DNA of 64,000 nt from the NCBI GenBank assembly GCA_964511945.1, contig CAZEHO010000002.1:310001-374000 (forward strand), read 5' to 3'. The stretch's first letter is position 1, and each line of letters starts with the position of its first letter. Below the pieces are notes generated by a model. That model did no database searches, was not told where the DNA came from, and saw only the letters and a program-made list of their open reading frames with translations. Positions 44,585 through 53,707 of this stretch are shown piece by piece. Both the position numbers and the translations under genes were made by a program. Origin of the DNA: CAZEHO01 sp964511945 (GTDB lineage Bacteria; Actinomycetota; Acidimicrobiia; Spongiisociales; UBA11373).

Positions 44585-45698
44585 ATGGATCAAGACCCCC
44601 GAGCGGTGATTGCAGACCTTCAGGCGCGGCTCGACGACGCCCGGAGGTTCCTTTGACGTCGAAGCCAAGCGGGTAGCTCTCGAGGAGCTCCGGGAGCAGG
44701 CGTCTGCCCCCGATCTGTGGGACGACCAGGAACGAGCCCTCGAGGTGACGCGCGCCCTGAGCCGCACCGAGGGGATCATCGACAAGGTCGATCGGCTCGG
44801 GTCGAGCCTCGATGATGCGCTCGAGTTGCTGGAGTTGGCCGAAGCCGAAGAGGACGACTCCACCACCGCCGAGGTGATCGCCGATCTCGAGGCCACGGAG
44901 GTCGAGCTCTCCGACCTCGAACGCGAGAGCCTGTTCTTCGGGGAGTACGACGACCGCACCGCGATCGTCTCGGTCCACGCCGGGGCCGGCGGTGTCGATG
45001 CCGCCGATTGGGCGGAGATCCTGTTCCGGATGTACCTGCGGTATCTGGAGCGGCGCGGTTTCCAGGTCGAAGTCGACGAGATCCTGCCCGCCGAGGAAGC
45101 CGGGATCCGCTCGGCAACCCTCACGGTACGGGGCGAACATGCCTACGGGATCCTGGAATCGGAGCGAGGGGTGCACCGCCTGGTGCGGATCAGCCCGTTC
45201 GACGCCAACGCCCGGCGTCACACCTCGTTTGCCGGGGTTGATGTGATTCCTGAAGTCGAGGTCGCCGAGGTCGAGATCAACCCCGACGATCTGCGGATCG
45301 AGACTTTCCGGGCTCAGGGCGCCGGAGGCCAGCACGTCAATACGACGGATTCCGCGGTTCGGATCACCCACCTGCCGACCAACGTCGTCGTGGCCTGCCA
45401 GGCGGAGCGTTCGCAGCTCCAGAACCGGAACCGGGCCATGGCGCTACTCGCCGCTCGCCTCGCCGAACTCGCTCGCCAGCAGCAGATGGCCGAGATCGAT
45501 GACATTCGTGGAGATCAGGGGGAGGCAGCCTGGGGCCGGCAGATCAGGTCGTACGTGATGCAGCCCTACCAGTTGGTGAAGGATCTTCGGACCAACCTCG
45601 AGGTCGGAAACATCCAGGGTGTGCTCGACGGTGATCTCGAGTCGTTCTCCGACGCCTACCTCCAGTGGCGCAGGGAGAACCAGGAGGCCGCCGGCTAG
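44585..45698 (+). CDS. prfB: Peptide chain release factor 2, with programmed +1 frameshift
   Basis: The gene is read as 44585-44653 then 44655-45698, giving 370 residues. The 23-codon opening frame ends CTT TGA C, with GGAGG three bases before the CTT, the classic RF2 autoregulatory site. A +1 shift at the UGA enters the main frame (DVEAKRVALEELREQ). The main frame has the GGQ loop (GAGGQHVNTTD) and the SPF stop-codon-reading motif (SPFDANARRHTS). It terminates translation at UGA and UAA. Low RF2 favours the shift. The start is ATG 44585, with only a weak ribosome-binding site. The prfB stop overlaps the convergent DUF4262 stop by 4 bp. Confidence 0.95.
44643..44657 (+). promoter_or_regulatory. 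RF2 programmed frameshift site
   Basis: GGAGG (44643-44647) acts as the stimulatory Shine-Dalgarno-like element. It is followed after 3 nt by CTT (44651-44653), TGA (44654-44656) and C. The spacing and the CTTTGAC heptamer are as in the Escherichia coli prfB site. Confidence 0.93.
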
Positions 45699-46192
45699 GC
45701 CGTGAACGTGCCCGGACGGGGTTGGAGCTCCGAAGCGGCGTATCCGTCATTCCACGGGAATCTCCCTTCCGTGTCGTCGTAGCTGAGCTGGAGCACCGGG
45801 ACCGAGTGCTCCGCCGGGCGCTGGTAAAAGCCGTTGGCCCAGAGCACGATGTCTCCGGGATTGGGAACCTGCTCGGGGATGATGCGATGAGGCCACTCCG
45901 CGAACGTGATGAGCTCGCCTGGCATCAGGTCCTCGCCCGACCGGACTCGTTCGCCGAGCGCGTTGATGACTCCTGCAGCCGTGTTCGGATCGACACCGAT
46001 GATTAGCAACTCGGGATGGCCGAGTCCGAACAGCCCGGTCGTGTAGGCAAATGCCGGCTGGTCGTCGGGGCCGCACTCGCAGCCGGGCACGCTGCAGGCA
46101 CTTCCGCCGATGTAGTGGATGACCCATCCGCGCTCGCGGATCGTGTCGCGGATGTGGGCGTGCTGTTGGTCGAGCCAGGCTTCTGTATCCAT
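45695..46192 (-). CDS. DUF4262-domain protein
   Basis: 165 residues from ATG 46192. FAYTTGLFGLGHPELLIIG and INALGERVRSGEDLMPGE are typical of DUF4262, and GSACSVPGCECGPDD adds three close cysteines. The family function is unknown. It lies 49 bp after the DUF222-HNH gene, which suggests co-transcription. The longer frame to 46591 runs through that gene's antisense and is rejected. Confidence 0.82.
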   Translation of the reverse strand: MDTEAWLDQQHAHIRDTIRERGWVIHYIGGSACSVPGCECGPDDQPAFAYTTGLFGLGHPELLIIGVDPNTAAGVINALGERVRSGEDLMPGELITFAEWPHRIIPEQVPNPGDIVLWANGFYQRPAEHSVPVLQLSYDDTEGRFPWNDGYAASELQPRPGTFTA

Positions 46193-46241
46193 GGTGGGTT
46201 CCTTGCGGTCGATGGGGTGTCCTCCCGTGGTGGTGGTGTCG

Positions 46242-47468
46242 CTATGGGGGTTTGCTGCTGGTGGTGTAGTGGTGTCCGAGTGGGCTGGTCCAGCGGTAGT
46301 CCCCGTTGGGGAGCCGTTGGTAGGTCCATCCGATGCGGTGCCGGGCGATGTGGTGGTGGTGCCGGCACAGGGGTGCAAGTTCTCGGGTTGAGGTTCGGTG
46401 GTGCCGGGCCCATTCCCTGCGGTGGTCGAGGTCGGATTGGGTGGCTGGCATGCGGCATCCGGGGAACACACAGCGGCGGTCCCGGGCAGTGACCGTGCGG
46501 CGTTGGGAGGTGGTGGGTCTGCGTCGGGTGGTCCCGTCATGGATCGGTTGGCCGGTTTCGGGGTTGGTGATGGTGAACCGCCATTCCCCATCCACCTGTG
46601 CTTGTGCGACTTGGCGGGCGATGTCTGCGATCACCGGCCCGTAGCCAGCCAGCTCGCCCGGTGACTCTGACAACTCGGTGAGGGTGTTGAGATCGACGGT
46701 CAGCTCGACGACCCCACCCCTGCCGGAGCTGCTGGTGGCTTCTCCGGTGATGAGATCGAGAAACACGTCTGCTCGGAGCTGATCGATAGGGCGGGCGTCA
46801 CCCTCACGGTTCAACGCTTTGGCGAGGGTGTCGATGTGAACGGCGGCAGCAACAGCCTTATCTGCAGAGAGATCGATACCGCTCAAGGTGGCGGTGCCAT
46901 CGGGACCGGCCTCCAACACAACCCTGCGTTGATCGACCGCCTGGTCATACCGCTGCTGGGCGGTGTCGGGGTTAGCTTGGATGCAGAGACGCCGCAACCT
47001 GGCGGCGAGCTGCCCGGTCGTCAGACCCGCAGCGTCCTCAATCACCGTGTCCGCGACTGAACGGGCGGTGGCCTCATCGAGATGCGAGAGGTTGTCTGCG
47101 ATCACCCGGGCCCGCCGCTGGTCGATAGAGCCCTTCAGCAGTGCATTCCACACCGGTGGCAACCTGCGCTTCAGACTCAGCGCGAGGTCCACTTCCCGTT
47201 CGGCAGCGCGGCGGGTGAGATGCAACGCAGCCCCGATCTCAATCGAGGTCGCCTGCCAGGCGAGTTCGGGATCGTCAGGGAACATGACCTCCATGCGGTC
47301 GGACACTGCTGAGATCACCGCATAGACCTGGGCCTGGTGACGGGATGCCATCCGTTGATGGGCCTGCAGCACCGCAATGAGGTCGTGGCCGGAGAGTTGA
47401 TCGAGGTCGGTAGCCGCAGATGCTTCGCTGAGGGGAGCACCGGGGTTCAGTCCATCAACCTCGAACAT
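46242..47468 (-). CDS. DUF222/HNH endonuclease-like protein (13E12 type)
   Basis: 408 residues from ATG 47468. The N-terminal two-thirds is DUF222 (LIAVLQAHQRMASRHQAQVYAVISAV and AADVHIDTLAKA-like helices). The C-terminal HNH domain is CVFPGCRMPATQSDLDHRREW, then APLCRHHHHIAR, with the expected Cys pairs and histidines. Such genes are abundant repeats in actinobacteria and behave like mobile or domesticated endonucleases. Its start is behind a 186-bp gap from azlD. The target sequence is not known. Confidence 0.88.
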   Translation of the reverse strand: MFEVDGLNPGAPLSEASAATDLDQLSGHDLIAVLQAHQRMASRHQAQVYAVISAVSDRMEVMFPDDPELAWQATSIEIGAALHLTRRAAEREVDLALSLKRRLPPVWNALLKGSIDQRRARVIADNLSHLDEATARSVADTVIEDAAGLTTGQLAARLRRLCIQANPDTAQQRYDQAVDQRRVVLEAGPDGTATLSGIDLSADKAVAAAVHIDTLAKALNREGDARPIDQLRADVFLDLITGEATSSSGRGGVVELTVDLNTLTELSESPGELAGYGPVIADIARQVAQAQVDGEWRFTITNPETGQPIHDGTTRRRPTTSQRRTVTARDRRCVFPGCRMPATQSDLDHRREWARHHRTSTRELAPLCRHHHHIARHRIGWTYQRLPNGDYRWTSPLGHHYTTSSKPP

Positions 47469-47654
47469 ACGTTCGATTGTGCCTGCCGGGTACGACAGAA
47501 ATGGCGGGTCGATCACCCGGTCCAGTCGACCCTGAGTTCCCCGCCCGACGGAGGGAGCGATCCGAGCGGACCGAACGCTCATCGAGCCCGGCGACTCGAC
47601 GCCGAAAGGCGATGATCCGGTCCCTGGTGAGCTCGAGGGCAGTTCCCGTCATCC

Positions 47655-47969
47655 CTATGTCACCGCCTGGAGGATCCACAGCAGCCCCAGCCCGACCGCC
47701 GTGGTGAGCACCACATTGCGGGTTCTCCATGCCACCAGACCTGCCGCCAGCCCGGCGAACAGCCGCAGGTTGTCGAGGCCGAAGTCGACCTGACCCTCGG
47801 GGCGAACGATTGCGGGGAGCACCAGCGCGGCCAGCACTGCCGGTGCGATGTACTCCAGTGCCCTGGTGAGCGCCGGAGGCAACTGGCGGTCGCCGAGCAG
47901 GCCGATGAACGACAGCCGGGACAGGTAGGTCCCGATCCCGATCCCCAGCACGATGAGCACGTTGGTCAT
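47655..47969 (-). CDS. azlD: AzlD-type branched-chain amino acid export subunit
   Basis: 104 residues from ATG 47969. Four hydrophobic segments, with TYLSRLSFIGLLGDRQLP and ALEYIAPAVLAALVLPAI, fit the AzlD family. Together with AzlC it forms an exporter of branched-chain amino acids and analogues. The start overlaps the azlC stop by 4 bp. The long frame upstream is azlC antisense and is not used. Confidence 0.88.
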   Translation of the reverse strand: MTNVLIVLGIGIGTYLSRLSFIGLLGDRQLPPALTRALEYIAPAVLAALVLPAIVRPEGQVDFGLDNLRLFAGLAAGLVAWRTRNVVLTTAVGLGLLWILQAVT

Positions 47970-48658
47970 GCGAACCTCCGGACGGCGACGCCGGCGACGA
48001 TGCCGGCAGCCGTGGCCACCATCAGTCCGAGGTTCCACGGCATGTCGGCGGCGACGACGGCAACAACTCCGCCGACGACGGCGGCGGCCAGGGACGGACG
48101 ATCGCGCACCGACGGGGTGAGGAGGGCAAGGAACACCAGCGGAACGGCGAAATCGAGCGACCAGCTCGTGGGGATCTGGGCCCCGACCAGCACCCCGGTT
48201 CCGACCGACAGCTGCCATGGAACCCAGAGCCCGATGCCGACCCCGAGGAAGTGCCAGCGCCGGTACGCCGGATCCGTCTCGGTCTCCCAGTGCGTGGCCG
48301 ACAGCACGAATGCCTGGTCCGTCAGCAGGTACGGCAACCCGAGCCGCCACGCCCGCGGGAACGGCCGGAAGTAGTCCGCCAGGGCGGCGCTGTACATCAT
48401 GTGGCGCGAGTTGATGACCAGGCCGGTGGCGGCGACCACCACGGCTGCGGCACCTTGATCGATCAGTTCGACGGCTGCCAGCTGGGCGGCGCCGCCGAAG
48501 ATGATGATCGACGTGAGGTAGCCGAGGAGGCCGCCGATCTCCGACCCGGACGCGGTGACCCCGAGGATCAGCCCGAAGGGGACGATCCCGAGCAACAGCG
48601 GCACCATCGCCAGGAGGCCGGTGCGGATGCCGCGGCGGGCAACACTCGGTTCGGTCAT
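47966..48658 (-). CDS. azlC: AzlC-type branched-chain amino acid export subunit
   Basis: 230 residues with about five or six helices. Family marks: GIRTGLLAMVPLLLGIVPFGLILG, FGGAAQLAAVELI, INSRHMMYSAALADYF and YLLTDQAF. It is the larger subunit of the AzlCD exporter, in the inner membrane. ATG 48658 heads the two-gene operon. Confidence 0.9.
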   Translation of the reverse strand: MTEPSVARRGIRTGLLAMVPLLLGIVPFGLILGVTASGSEIGGLLGYLTSIIIFGGAAQLAAVELIDQGAAAVVVAATGLVINSRHMMYSAALADYFRPFPRAWRLGLPYLLTDQAFVLSATHWETETDPAYRRWHFLGVGIGLWVPWQLSVGTGVLVGAQIPTSWSLDFAVPLVFLALLTPSVRDRPSLAAAVVGGVVAVVAADMPWNLGLMVATAAGIVAGVAVRRFA

Positions 48659-48706
48659 GACGCTCCGGTCGGCGGAGTCCGGAACGTTACCGGGGTGGGG
48701 GACCCC

Positions 48707-48801
48707 CTCCGCTCGCCGGCCTGCCGGCCGGCTCGCGCCTCCCCCGCTTCGCGAGAGAGGCAGACGTGGTTCTCCGCTCGCCGGCCTGCCGGCCGGCTCG
48801 C
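48707..48801. repeat. Two 30-bp GC-rich direct repeats
   Basis: The same 30-mer, with the palindrome-rich core gccggcctgccggccggc, lies at 48707-48736 and 48772-48801. They fall between azlC and the lipoprotein gene, and each can fold into a hairpin. They may be terminators or a dispersed intergenic element. I found no third copy in the window. Confidence 0.6.
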
Positions 48802-48812
48802 AAGATCTGGGG

Positions 48813-49562
48813 CTACGGGAGGAACTGCTCCACGATGTCGGTGGCTTCTCCGCCGTTCACGTAGATCCAGATCGAGCAGTACTCACCCGGACAGATCGTC
48901 GCGTAGAACGATGCGGCCGTAGGCCACGTCGACGCCGGGATTTCGGTCGGCTGCAGGCTGATCGGATCGAGATACCAGGCGCTTGCACCGGCTGCGATCG
49001 GAACCGCAAACGTCAGCGGATTGAAGTTCCGGATGTAGTAGTCGTTCGGTACCGGAGTGGATTCTCCGTCGGCGGCCGCCTCGGCGTTCGCCTCGGCGCC
49101 GGTGTAGAAGCACGCCAGGTCGAACGTGATCATGCCGCCGGCCACCGCCAGCGGATACCCGAACCAGACCCCGTCGGGGAGAACCCCCGGATCGGCATAA
49201 CAACCGGAGCCATGGCCACCCTGATTGCCAGGGAACTTCGGTGGGAAGAAGTTGGCGGGATCGACCAGATAGATGGTGGTCGTGGTCGCGGGTGGGGGAC
49301 TCGTGGTGCTCGTCGTCGGTGCTGCGGTAGTGGTGGCGGCCTGGGTGGTCGTCGGCGCCTGCGTGGTTGTCGTTGTCGTCGTCGGCGGTTGGGTGGTCGG
49401 AGCCTGGGTCGTCGGTGGCTGGGTGGTCTGTGGAGCTTGTTGAGTGGTCGTCGGTCCCTGCGGCGCTGCGGTGGTCGGAGGTGAGATGTCGACTGTTCCG
49501 CCGTTCTCACACGCGGCGGCAGCAAACAGGATCATGAGAACCAATGGCACGAACCGTTTCAC
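48813..49562 (-). CDS. Secreted lipoprotein with Thr-rich linker
   Basis: 249 residues from GTG 49562, set by AGGAGG five bases upstream. The signal ends at AAAAC, followed by roughly 70 residues of Thr/Pro/Gln/Ala linker and a C-terminal domain of about 150 residues (PANFFPPKFPGNQGG, GCYADPGVLPDGVWFGY, CPGEYCSIWIYVNGGEA). Several cysteines suggest disulfides. No family recognised. The Thr-rich stretch is common in lipoproteins of this genome. Confidence 0.7.
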   Translation of the reverse strand: MKRFVPLVLMILFAAAACENGGTVDISPPTTAAPQGPTTTQQAPQTTQPPTTQAPTTQPPTTTTTTTQAPTTTQAATTTAAPTTSTTSPPPATTTTIYLVDPANFFPPKFPGNQGGHGSGCYADPGVLPDGVWFGYPLAVAGGMITFDLACFYTGAEANAEAAADGESTPVPNDYYIRNFNPLTFAVPIAAGASAWYLDPISLQPTEIPASTWPTAASFYATICPGEYCSIWIYVNGGEATDIVEQFLP

Positions 49563-49743
49563 GTCGTCCTCCTTTCGCACGGCCCAGTCTGGTCGATCTG
49601 GGGACAGGCTCGATCGATTCCGAACCTGAGAGACCCGGGGATGACATGCACGTAGTTTTCAGGGGTCCCGCACTACGCTGTTGCGCGTCGCCGACACCGG
49701 GGTGGGAGGAACGGATCGGCGTTCCGCACTCCGGAGAAAACTG

Positions 49744-50475
49744 ATGATCCGACTGCAAAACGTCACCAAGGTCTACGACGGCGGCACGGTCGCCGTCAGC
49801 GATGTCTCCCTCGAGATCGAGAAGGGGGAGTTCGTGTTCCTGGTGGGCGCCTCCGGGTCGGGCAAGTCGACCCTGATCCGGCTGATGCTGCGTCAGGAAC
49901 CGGTGACGAAGGGCGACATCTGGGTGGCCGGCAAGCACATCACCAAGCTGCCCTCGTGGAAGATCCCGTTGCTGCGGCGCTCGGTGGGCACCGTGTTCCA
50001 GGACTTCAAGCTGCTCCAGCAGAAGACGGTCTACGAGAACGTCGCATTTGCCCTCGAAGTAATCGGGCGTCCCCGTCATGTGATTCGGAATCAGGTTCCG
50101 CAGGTGCTGCGCCTGGTCGGCCTGGCGGCGAAGGCAGACCGGCTGCCGCAGCAGCTGTCCGGTGGTGAGCAGCAGCGGGTGTCGATCGCCCGGGCTTTCG
50201 TGAACCGGCCGCTGATCCTGCTCGCAGACGAGCCCACCGGAAACCTCGATCCGGCCACCTCGGTCGGGATCATGCGGTTGCTCGATCGCATCAGCCGCAC
50301 CGGGACCACGGTCGTGATGGCGACCCACGACCACGCCATCGTCGACGCCATGCGCCGCCGGGTGGTTGCCCTCGAGCGCGGGTCGGTGGTGCGCGACCAG
50401 AGCCGGGGAGCCTACGAGTCGGTCATCTCCACGGGTCAGGGTCTCGACAGCTCCGAAGAGGAGACGGACCTTTGA
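49744..50475 (+). CDS. ftsE: Cell-division ABC ATPase FtsE
   Basis: 243 residues from ATG 49744. [14 protein letters not shown], Walker [10 protein letters not shown], signature [14 protein letters not shown] and Walker B LLADEPTG are present, with the [10 protein letters not shown] switch. FtsE pairs with FtsX to control peptidoglycan hydrolysis at the septum. The frame continues upstream, but MIRLQN is the standard N-terminus. The stop overlaps ftsX by 4 bp (TTGA). Confidence 0.95.
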   Translation: MIRLQNVTKVYDGGTVAVSDVSLEIEKGEFVFLVGASGSGKSTLIRLMLRQEPVTKGDIWVAGKHITKLPSWKIPLLRRSVGTVFQDFKLLQQKTVYENVAFALEVIGRPRHVIRNQVPQVLRLVGLAAKADRLPQQLSGGEQQRVSIARAFVNRPLILLADEPTGNLDPATSVGIMRLLDRISRTGTTVVMATHDHAIVDAMRRRVVALERGSVVRDQSRGAYESVISTGQGLDSSEEETDL

Positions 50476-51353
50476 GGTTCCAGTACCTGCTGACGCAGAC
50501 GGCCCAGAGCATCCGTCGCAACCCGCTGGTCGTTGCCAGTGCGATCGTCGCTGTGCTGGTCACCCTCGTGCTCGTGTTCGGGGCGATCGTGCTGCGCTGG
50601 TCGATCGATGAAGACATCGGCCGCTGGGACGACAACGTCCGGGTGATCGCCTTTCTCAGCGACGAACTCGGGCCGGACGAGGTTGCTGCGCTCCAGTCGA
50701 CGATCGGCGAGTGGGAGCAGGTCGAAGGGGTCACTTACTTCACCAAGTCGCAGGCGCTGGACGAGTTCCGGGAGATGTTCGCCGACCAGCCTTCGCTGAT
50801 CGAGGTGGTTGAAGAGGATCCGTCGACACTGCCGGCCTCGCTCCGCATCAAGCCCACCGAAGCCGGCGACTACTCGGAGATCCGCAATCAGTTGGCGGTG
50901 ATCCCGGGCATCCGGGAAGTCTCCGCTGCGGATGAAGCGATCGACGCGCTGGTGACCCGCTCCAGCCGCCTTCAGACGTTCGCCATCAGCATCTTCATCA
51001 TCCTCGGCACCGCCGCGATTGTGCTGATCGCCAACACCATCCGAATGGCGGTCTTCGCCCGCCGTGAGGAGATCGGCATCATGAAGCTGGTCGGTGCCGG
51101 AAATTGGTTCGTCCGCGTTCCGTTCCTCCTCGAGGGACTATTCGAGGGGATCGTGGGCGCCTTGCTCGCGGTGATCATCGTCGGGCTCGGCCACGGCTTC
51201 ATCGTCGAGCTTCTCAGCACCGTCGCCGATCCGGAGAGCATCCAGGTCCCGGTCGACTTCCTGGTGCGGCAGTCGGTGCTCGTGCTGCTCTTCGGTGCAG
51301 CCACCGGCGCCGTCGGGAGCCTGCTCGGGATGTGGGGCCTGCTGCGGGATTGA
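50472..51353 (+). CDS. ftsX: Cell-division membrane protein FtsX
   Basis: 293 residues, with a TTG start at 50472 inside the ftsE stop (TTGA). The first helix follows [17 protein letters not shown], then an outer domain of about 130 residues with the [15 protein letters not shown] motif, and three C-terminal helices. FtsX sends the FtsE ATPase signal to a peptidoglycan hydrolase or activator outside. The rare TTG start may lower FtsX relative to FtsE. The stop overlaps the hydrolase start by 1 bp (TGATG). Confidence 0.93.
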   Translation: MRFQYLLTQTAQSIRRNPLVVASAIVAVLVTLVLVFGAIVLRWSIDEDIGRWDDNVRVIAFLSDELGPDEVAALQSTIGEWEQVEGVTYFTKSQALDEFREMFADQPSLIEVVEEDPSTLPASLRIKPTEAGDYSEIRNQLAVIPGIREVSAADEAIDALVTRSSRLQTFAISIFIILGTAAIVLIANTIRMAVFARREEIGIMKLVGAGNWFVRVPFLLEGLFEGIVGALLAVIIVGLGHGFIVELLSTVADPESIQVPVDFLVRQSVLVLLFGAATGAVGSLLGMWGLLRD

Positions 51354-52534
51354 TGCGGCGCTCCGGCTTCCTCGCAGCGCTCATCCTGACCGTCCTCGCT
51401 GTTGCTCCTGTCGCCAGTGCCGATCTGGAAAGCGATCTTGCCGACGTCAAGGATCGGATTGCCGACTTCCGATCTGAACTCAATGACGCCTCCGCGGATC
51501 GGACCGAACTCGCCGAGCAGGTGCTTGCCATCGACGTCCGGCTCAGCGAACTGGGTGCCGAACTCGATGCCGCTCAGGCCCGGCTCGACGAGACCGATGC
51601 GGAGATGCTGGCGACCCAAGCCGCTGTTGCCGAGCTCCAGTCCACCATCGATGGGCATACCGCCCGCCTCGGCGATCTCCGGGGCCGGGCCGACCGTGTC
51701 GAGGCGGCCGCCCGGGAGCGAGCCATCGAGCTCTACATGGCTCCATGGCCGGGTGAAGCATCCGATACGGAAGCCGACCTGGCGGCAGGCGCCTCGGTCG
51801 CACTCGTGTATGCCGAGCGGGTGCAGCGGATCGCCGACCGCGACATCGCGGCGCTCGAAGCGCTGTGGATCGAAGAACAGCGGACCATCGCTGCCGTCGA
51901 AGCCGAGCGGGCGGATCTCAAAGTGCGGCTTGCCGAACTGGAGGATGCCCGGGAGATCCGGGAGCTCGCCGAGGGCCGTGTCGTCGACCGACAGGCCGAG
52001 GTCCAGGGCGAGCTCATCCGTCAGCAGGCGCTCCTGGCCGAGGTCGATGACCTGATCGGCGAGATCGAGGGTGAGATCACCGGTCTCGCCGCCGAACAGT
52101 GGAGGATCGAGGCGCTCATCATCGAGGAGCAGCGCCTCGGGGGGGACGCCCCCGGAATCCTGTCCCGTCCCGTTCCCGGAGCGGTGACCTCGTGGTTCGG
52201 CTACCGGATCCATCCGATCTACGGAGATCGGCGGCTCCACACCGGCCTGGACATGAATGCGTACTGCGGCGAACCGATTCGTTCGGGTGGTGAGGGACGG
52301 GTGTTCCTGGCCGATTGGAAGGGCGGCTACGGCATCGCCGTGATGGTGGACCACGGGGGCGGCTTGTCTACGCTGTATGCGCACCTGAGCTCGACCGCTG
52401 TCGGATATGGCCAGTGGGTGGGCGCCGGCGAGGTGATCGGCTACGGCGGCACCACCGGTGTCTCCACCGCCTGCCACCTGCATTTCGAGGTCCGGCTCAG
52501 CGGGACACCCGTCGACCCCGTCCCCTACCTCTGA
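51353..52534 (+). CDS. Secreted coiled-coil M23 peptidase, FtsEX partner
   Basis: 393 residues from ATG 51353. A signal peptide (FLAALILTVLAVAPVASA) leads to a long coiled coil (about 25-255), then an M23/LytM domain (about 270-393). The zinc ligands look complete: HTGLD, LYAHLS and HLHFEVR. EnvC-like coiled coils dock to FtsX. In E. coli EnvC the LytM site is dead and activates amidases, but here it appears active, so it is likely a direct hydrolase. It overlaps ftsX by 1 bp and precedes smpB by 1 bp. Confidence 0.88.
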   Translation: MRRSGFLAALILTVLAVAPVASADLESDLADVKDRIADFRSELNDASADRTELAEQVLAIDVRLSELGAELDAAQARLDETDAEMLATQAAVAELQSTIDGHTARLGDLRGRADRVEAAARERAIELYMAPWPGEASDTEADLAAGASVALVYAERVQRIADRDIAALEALWIEEQRTIAAVEAERADLKVRLAELEDAREIRELAEGRVVDRQAEVQGELIRQQALLAEVDDLIGEIEGEITGLAAEQWRIEALIIEEQRLGGDAPGILSRPVPGAVTSWFGYRIHPIYGDRRLHTGLDMNAYCGEPIRSGGEGRVFLADWKGGYGIAVMVDHGGGLSTLYAHLSSTAVGYGQWVGAGEVIGYGGTTGVSTACHLHFEVRLSGTPVDPVPYL

Positions 52535-52535
52535 C

Positions 52536-52994
52536 ATGGGAACCAAGAACATCACCACCAACCGGCGCGCCCGGTTCAATTACCAGATCCTCGAGACCTA
52601 CGAGGCGGGCCTGGTGCTGCTCGGATCGGAGGTCAAGAGCCTGCGCGAAGGGCGAGCCAGCCTCAGCGACGCCTATGCGATCGTGCAGAAGGGCGAGGCG
52701 TTCCTGCTCAATGCCCACATCTCGCCGTACTCGTATTCCCGGGGTGGCGGCCACGAACCCGACCGGGCCCGCAAGCTGCTGCTCCACAAGCGCGAGATCG
52801 AGAAGCTCGGGGCGAAGCTCGCCGAGAAGGGACTGACGCTGGTTCCCATCCGCATGTATTTCAAGGACGGCAAGGCCAAGGTGGAATTGGGCCTGGCGAA
52901 GGGGAAGACCCGCTACGACAAGCGGGAGACCCTGAAGCGCAAGCAGGCCGACCGCGAGATGCAACGGGCGATGCGGTACCGAAGCATCGACTAG
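52536..52994 (+). CDS. smpB: SsrA-binding protein SmpB
   Basis: 152 residues. NRRARFNYQILETYEAGLVLLGSEVKSLREG is at the N-terminus, then LKRKQADREMQRAMR in the basic tail that mimics the anticodon stem. SmpB binds tmRNA and delivers it to stalled ribosomes. Its partner ssrA lies about 5.4 kb downstream on the same strand. It shares the ftsEX-hydrolase operon. Confidence 0.96.
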   Translation: MGTKNITTNRRARFNYQILETYEAGLVLLGSEVKSLREGRASLSDAYAIVQKGEAFLLNAHISPYSYSRGGGHEPDRARKLLLHKREIEKLGAKLAEKGLTLVPIRMYFKDGKAKVELGLAKGKTRYDKRETLKRKQADREMQRAMRYRSID

Positions 52995-53037
52995 CAGCAC
53001 CTCGATGGTGTGGCTGGTTGCAGGTCATGCGACCTGC

Positions 53038-53646
53038 TCAGGCGAGCACGACGATCGCCAACGCGATGATTATCAGGTTGCCGAGGATCACTGCACCGGC
53101 CCGGATCCGATCCGAGAGTCTGCGGCGAGCCACCGCTCCCACCGCCGCCAGGCCGAGCTGCCAGGACAGTGAGGCCGCAAATGCGCCCACAACAAATAGC
53201 ACGGCCCCGAGATTCGAGAGATCCTCGGCAAGGCCCGAACCGAGAACGAAGGCCGAGAAGTACACAACGGTCAACGGGTTGATGAGGGTGAGTCCGAGGA
53301 ACTTGAAGAAGTTGGCGGCACAACCCGCGTCGTCGGCATCGACACTCTCGGTGCCGTTCCCCACCCACAGTCCTCGATAGAGACCCCACACACCGATCAG
53401 TACCAGCACGGTGCCGCTGACGATGCGGAACGGGTTACCGATCGATTCGATCGAGCCGGCCACCGCGGTCCCCGCGATGACCGCAACCGCCGAGTAGATG
53501 AGATCTGCGGTGGCGGCGCCGGTACCGGCACCGGCCGCACATCGGAATCCGGACTTGATGCCGACCCCGACGATCAGCACCGCGATCGCACCGACCGGGA
53601 TGGCGATCCCGTACCCGGCAACGATTCCCTTGAGCAGCGCGTCCAC
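53038..53646 (-). CDS. LysE-family exporter
   Basis: 202 residues with about six helices. GIVAGYGIAIPVGAIAVLIV and FKFLGLTLINPLTVVYF are the LysE/RhtB-type signatures. It is an inner-membrane amino-acid or small-metabolite exporter with substrate unknown. It starts at 53646 and ends 43 bp from smpB. Confidence 0.88.
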   Translation of the reverse strand: MDALLKGIVAGYGIAIPVGAIAVLIVGVGIKSGFRCAAGAGTGAATADLIYSAVAVIAGTAVAGSIESIGNPFRIVSGTVLVLIGVWGLYRGLWVGNGTESVDADDAGCAANFFKFLGLTLINPLTVVYFSAFVLGSGLAEDLSNLGAVLFVVGAFAASLSWQLGLAAVGAVARRRLSDRIRAGAVILGNLIIIALAIVVLA

Positions 53647-53707
53647 GATCCGGCCCGATTCGTCGATGACGGCGGAGGCTAGTGAGGAGGCAGGCCCGCC
53701 TCCGTCG

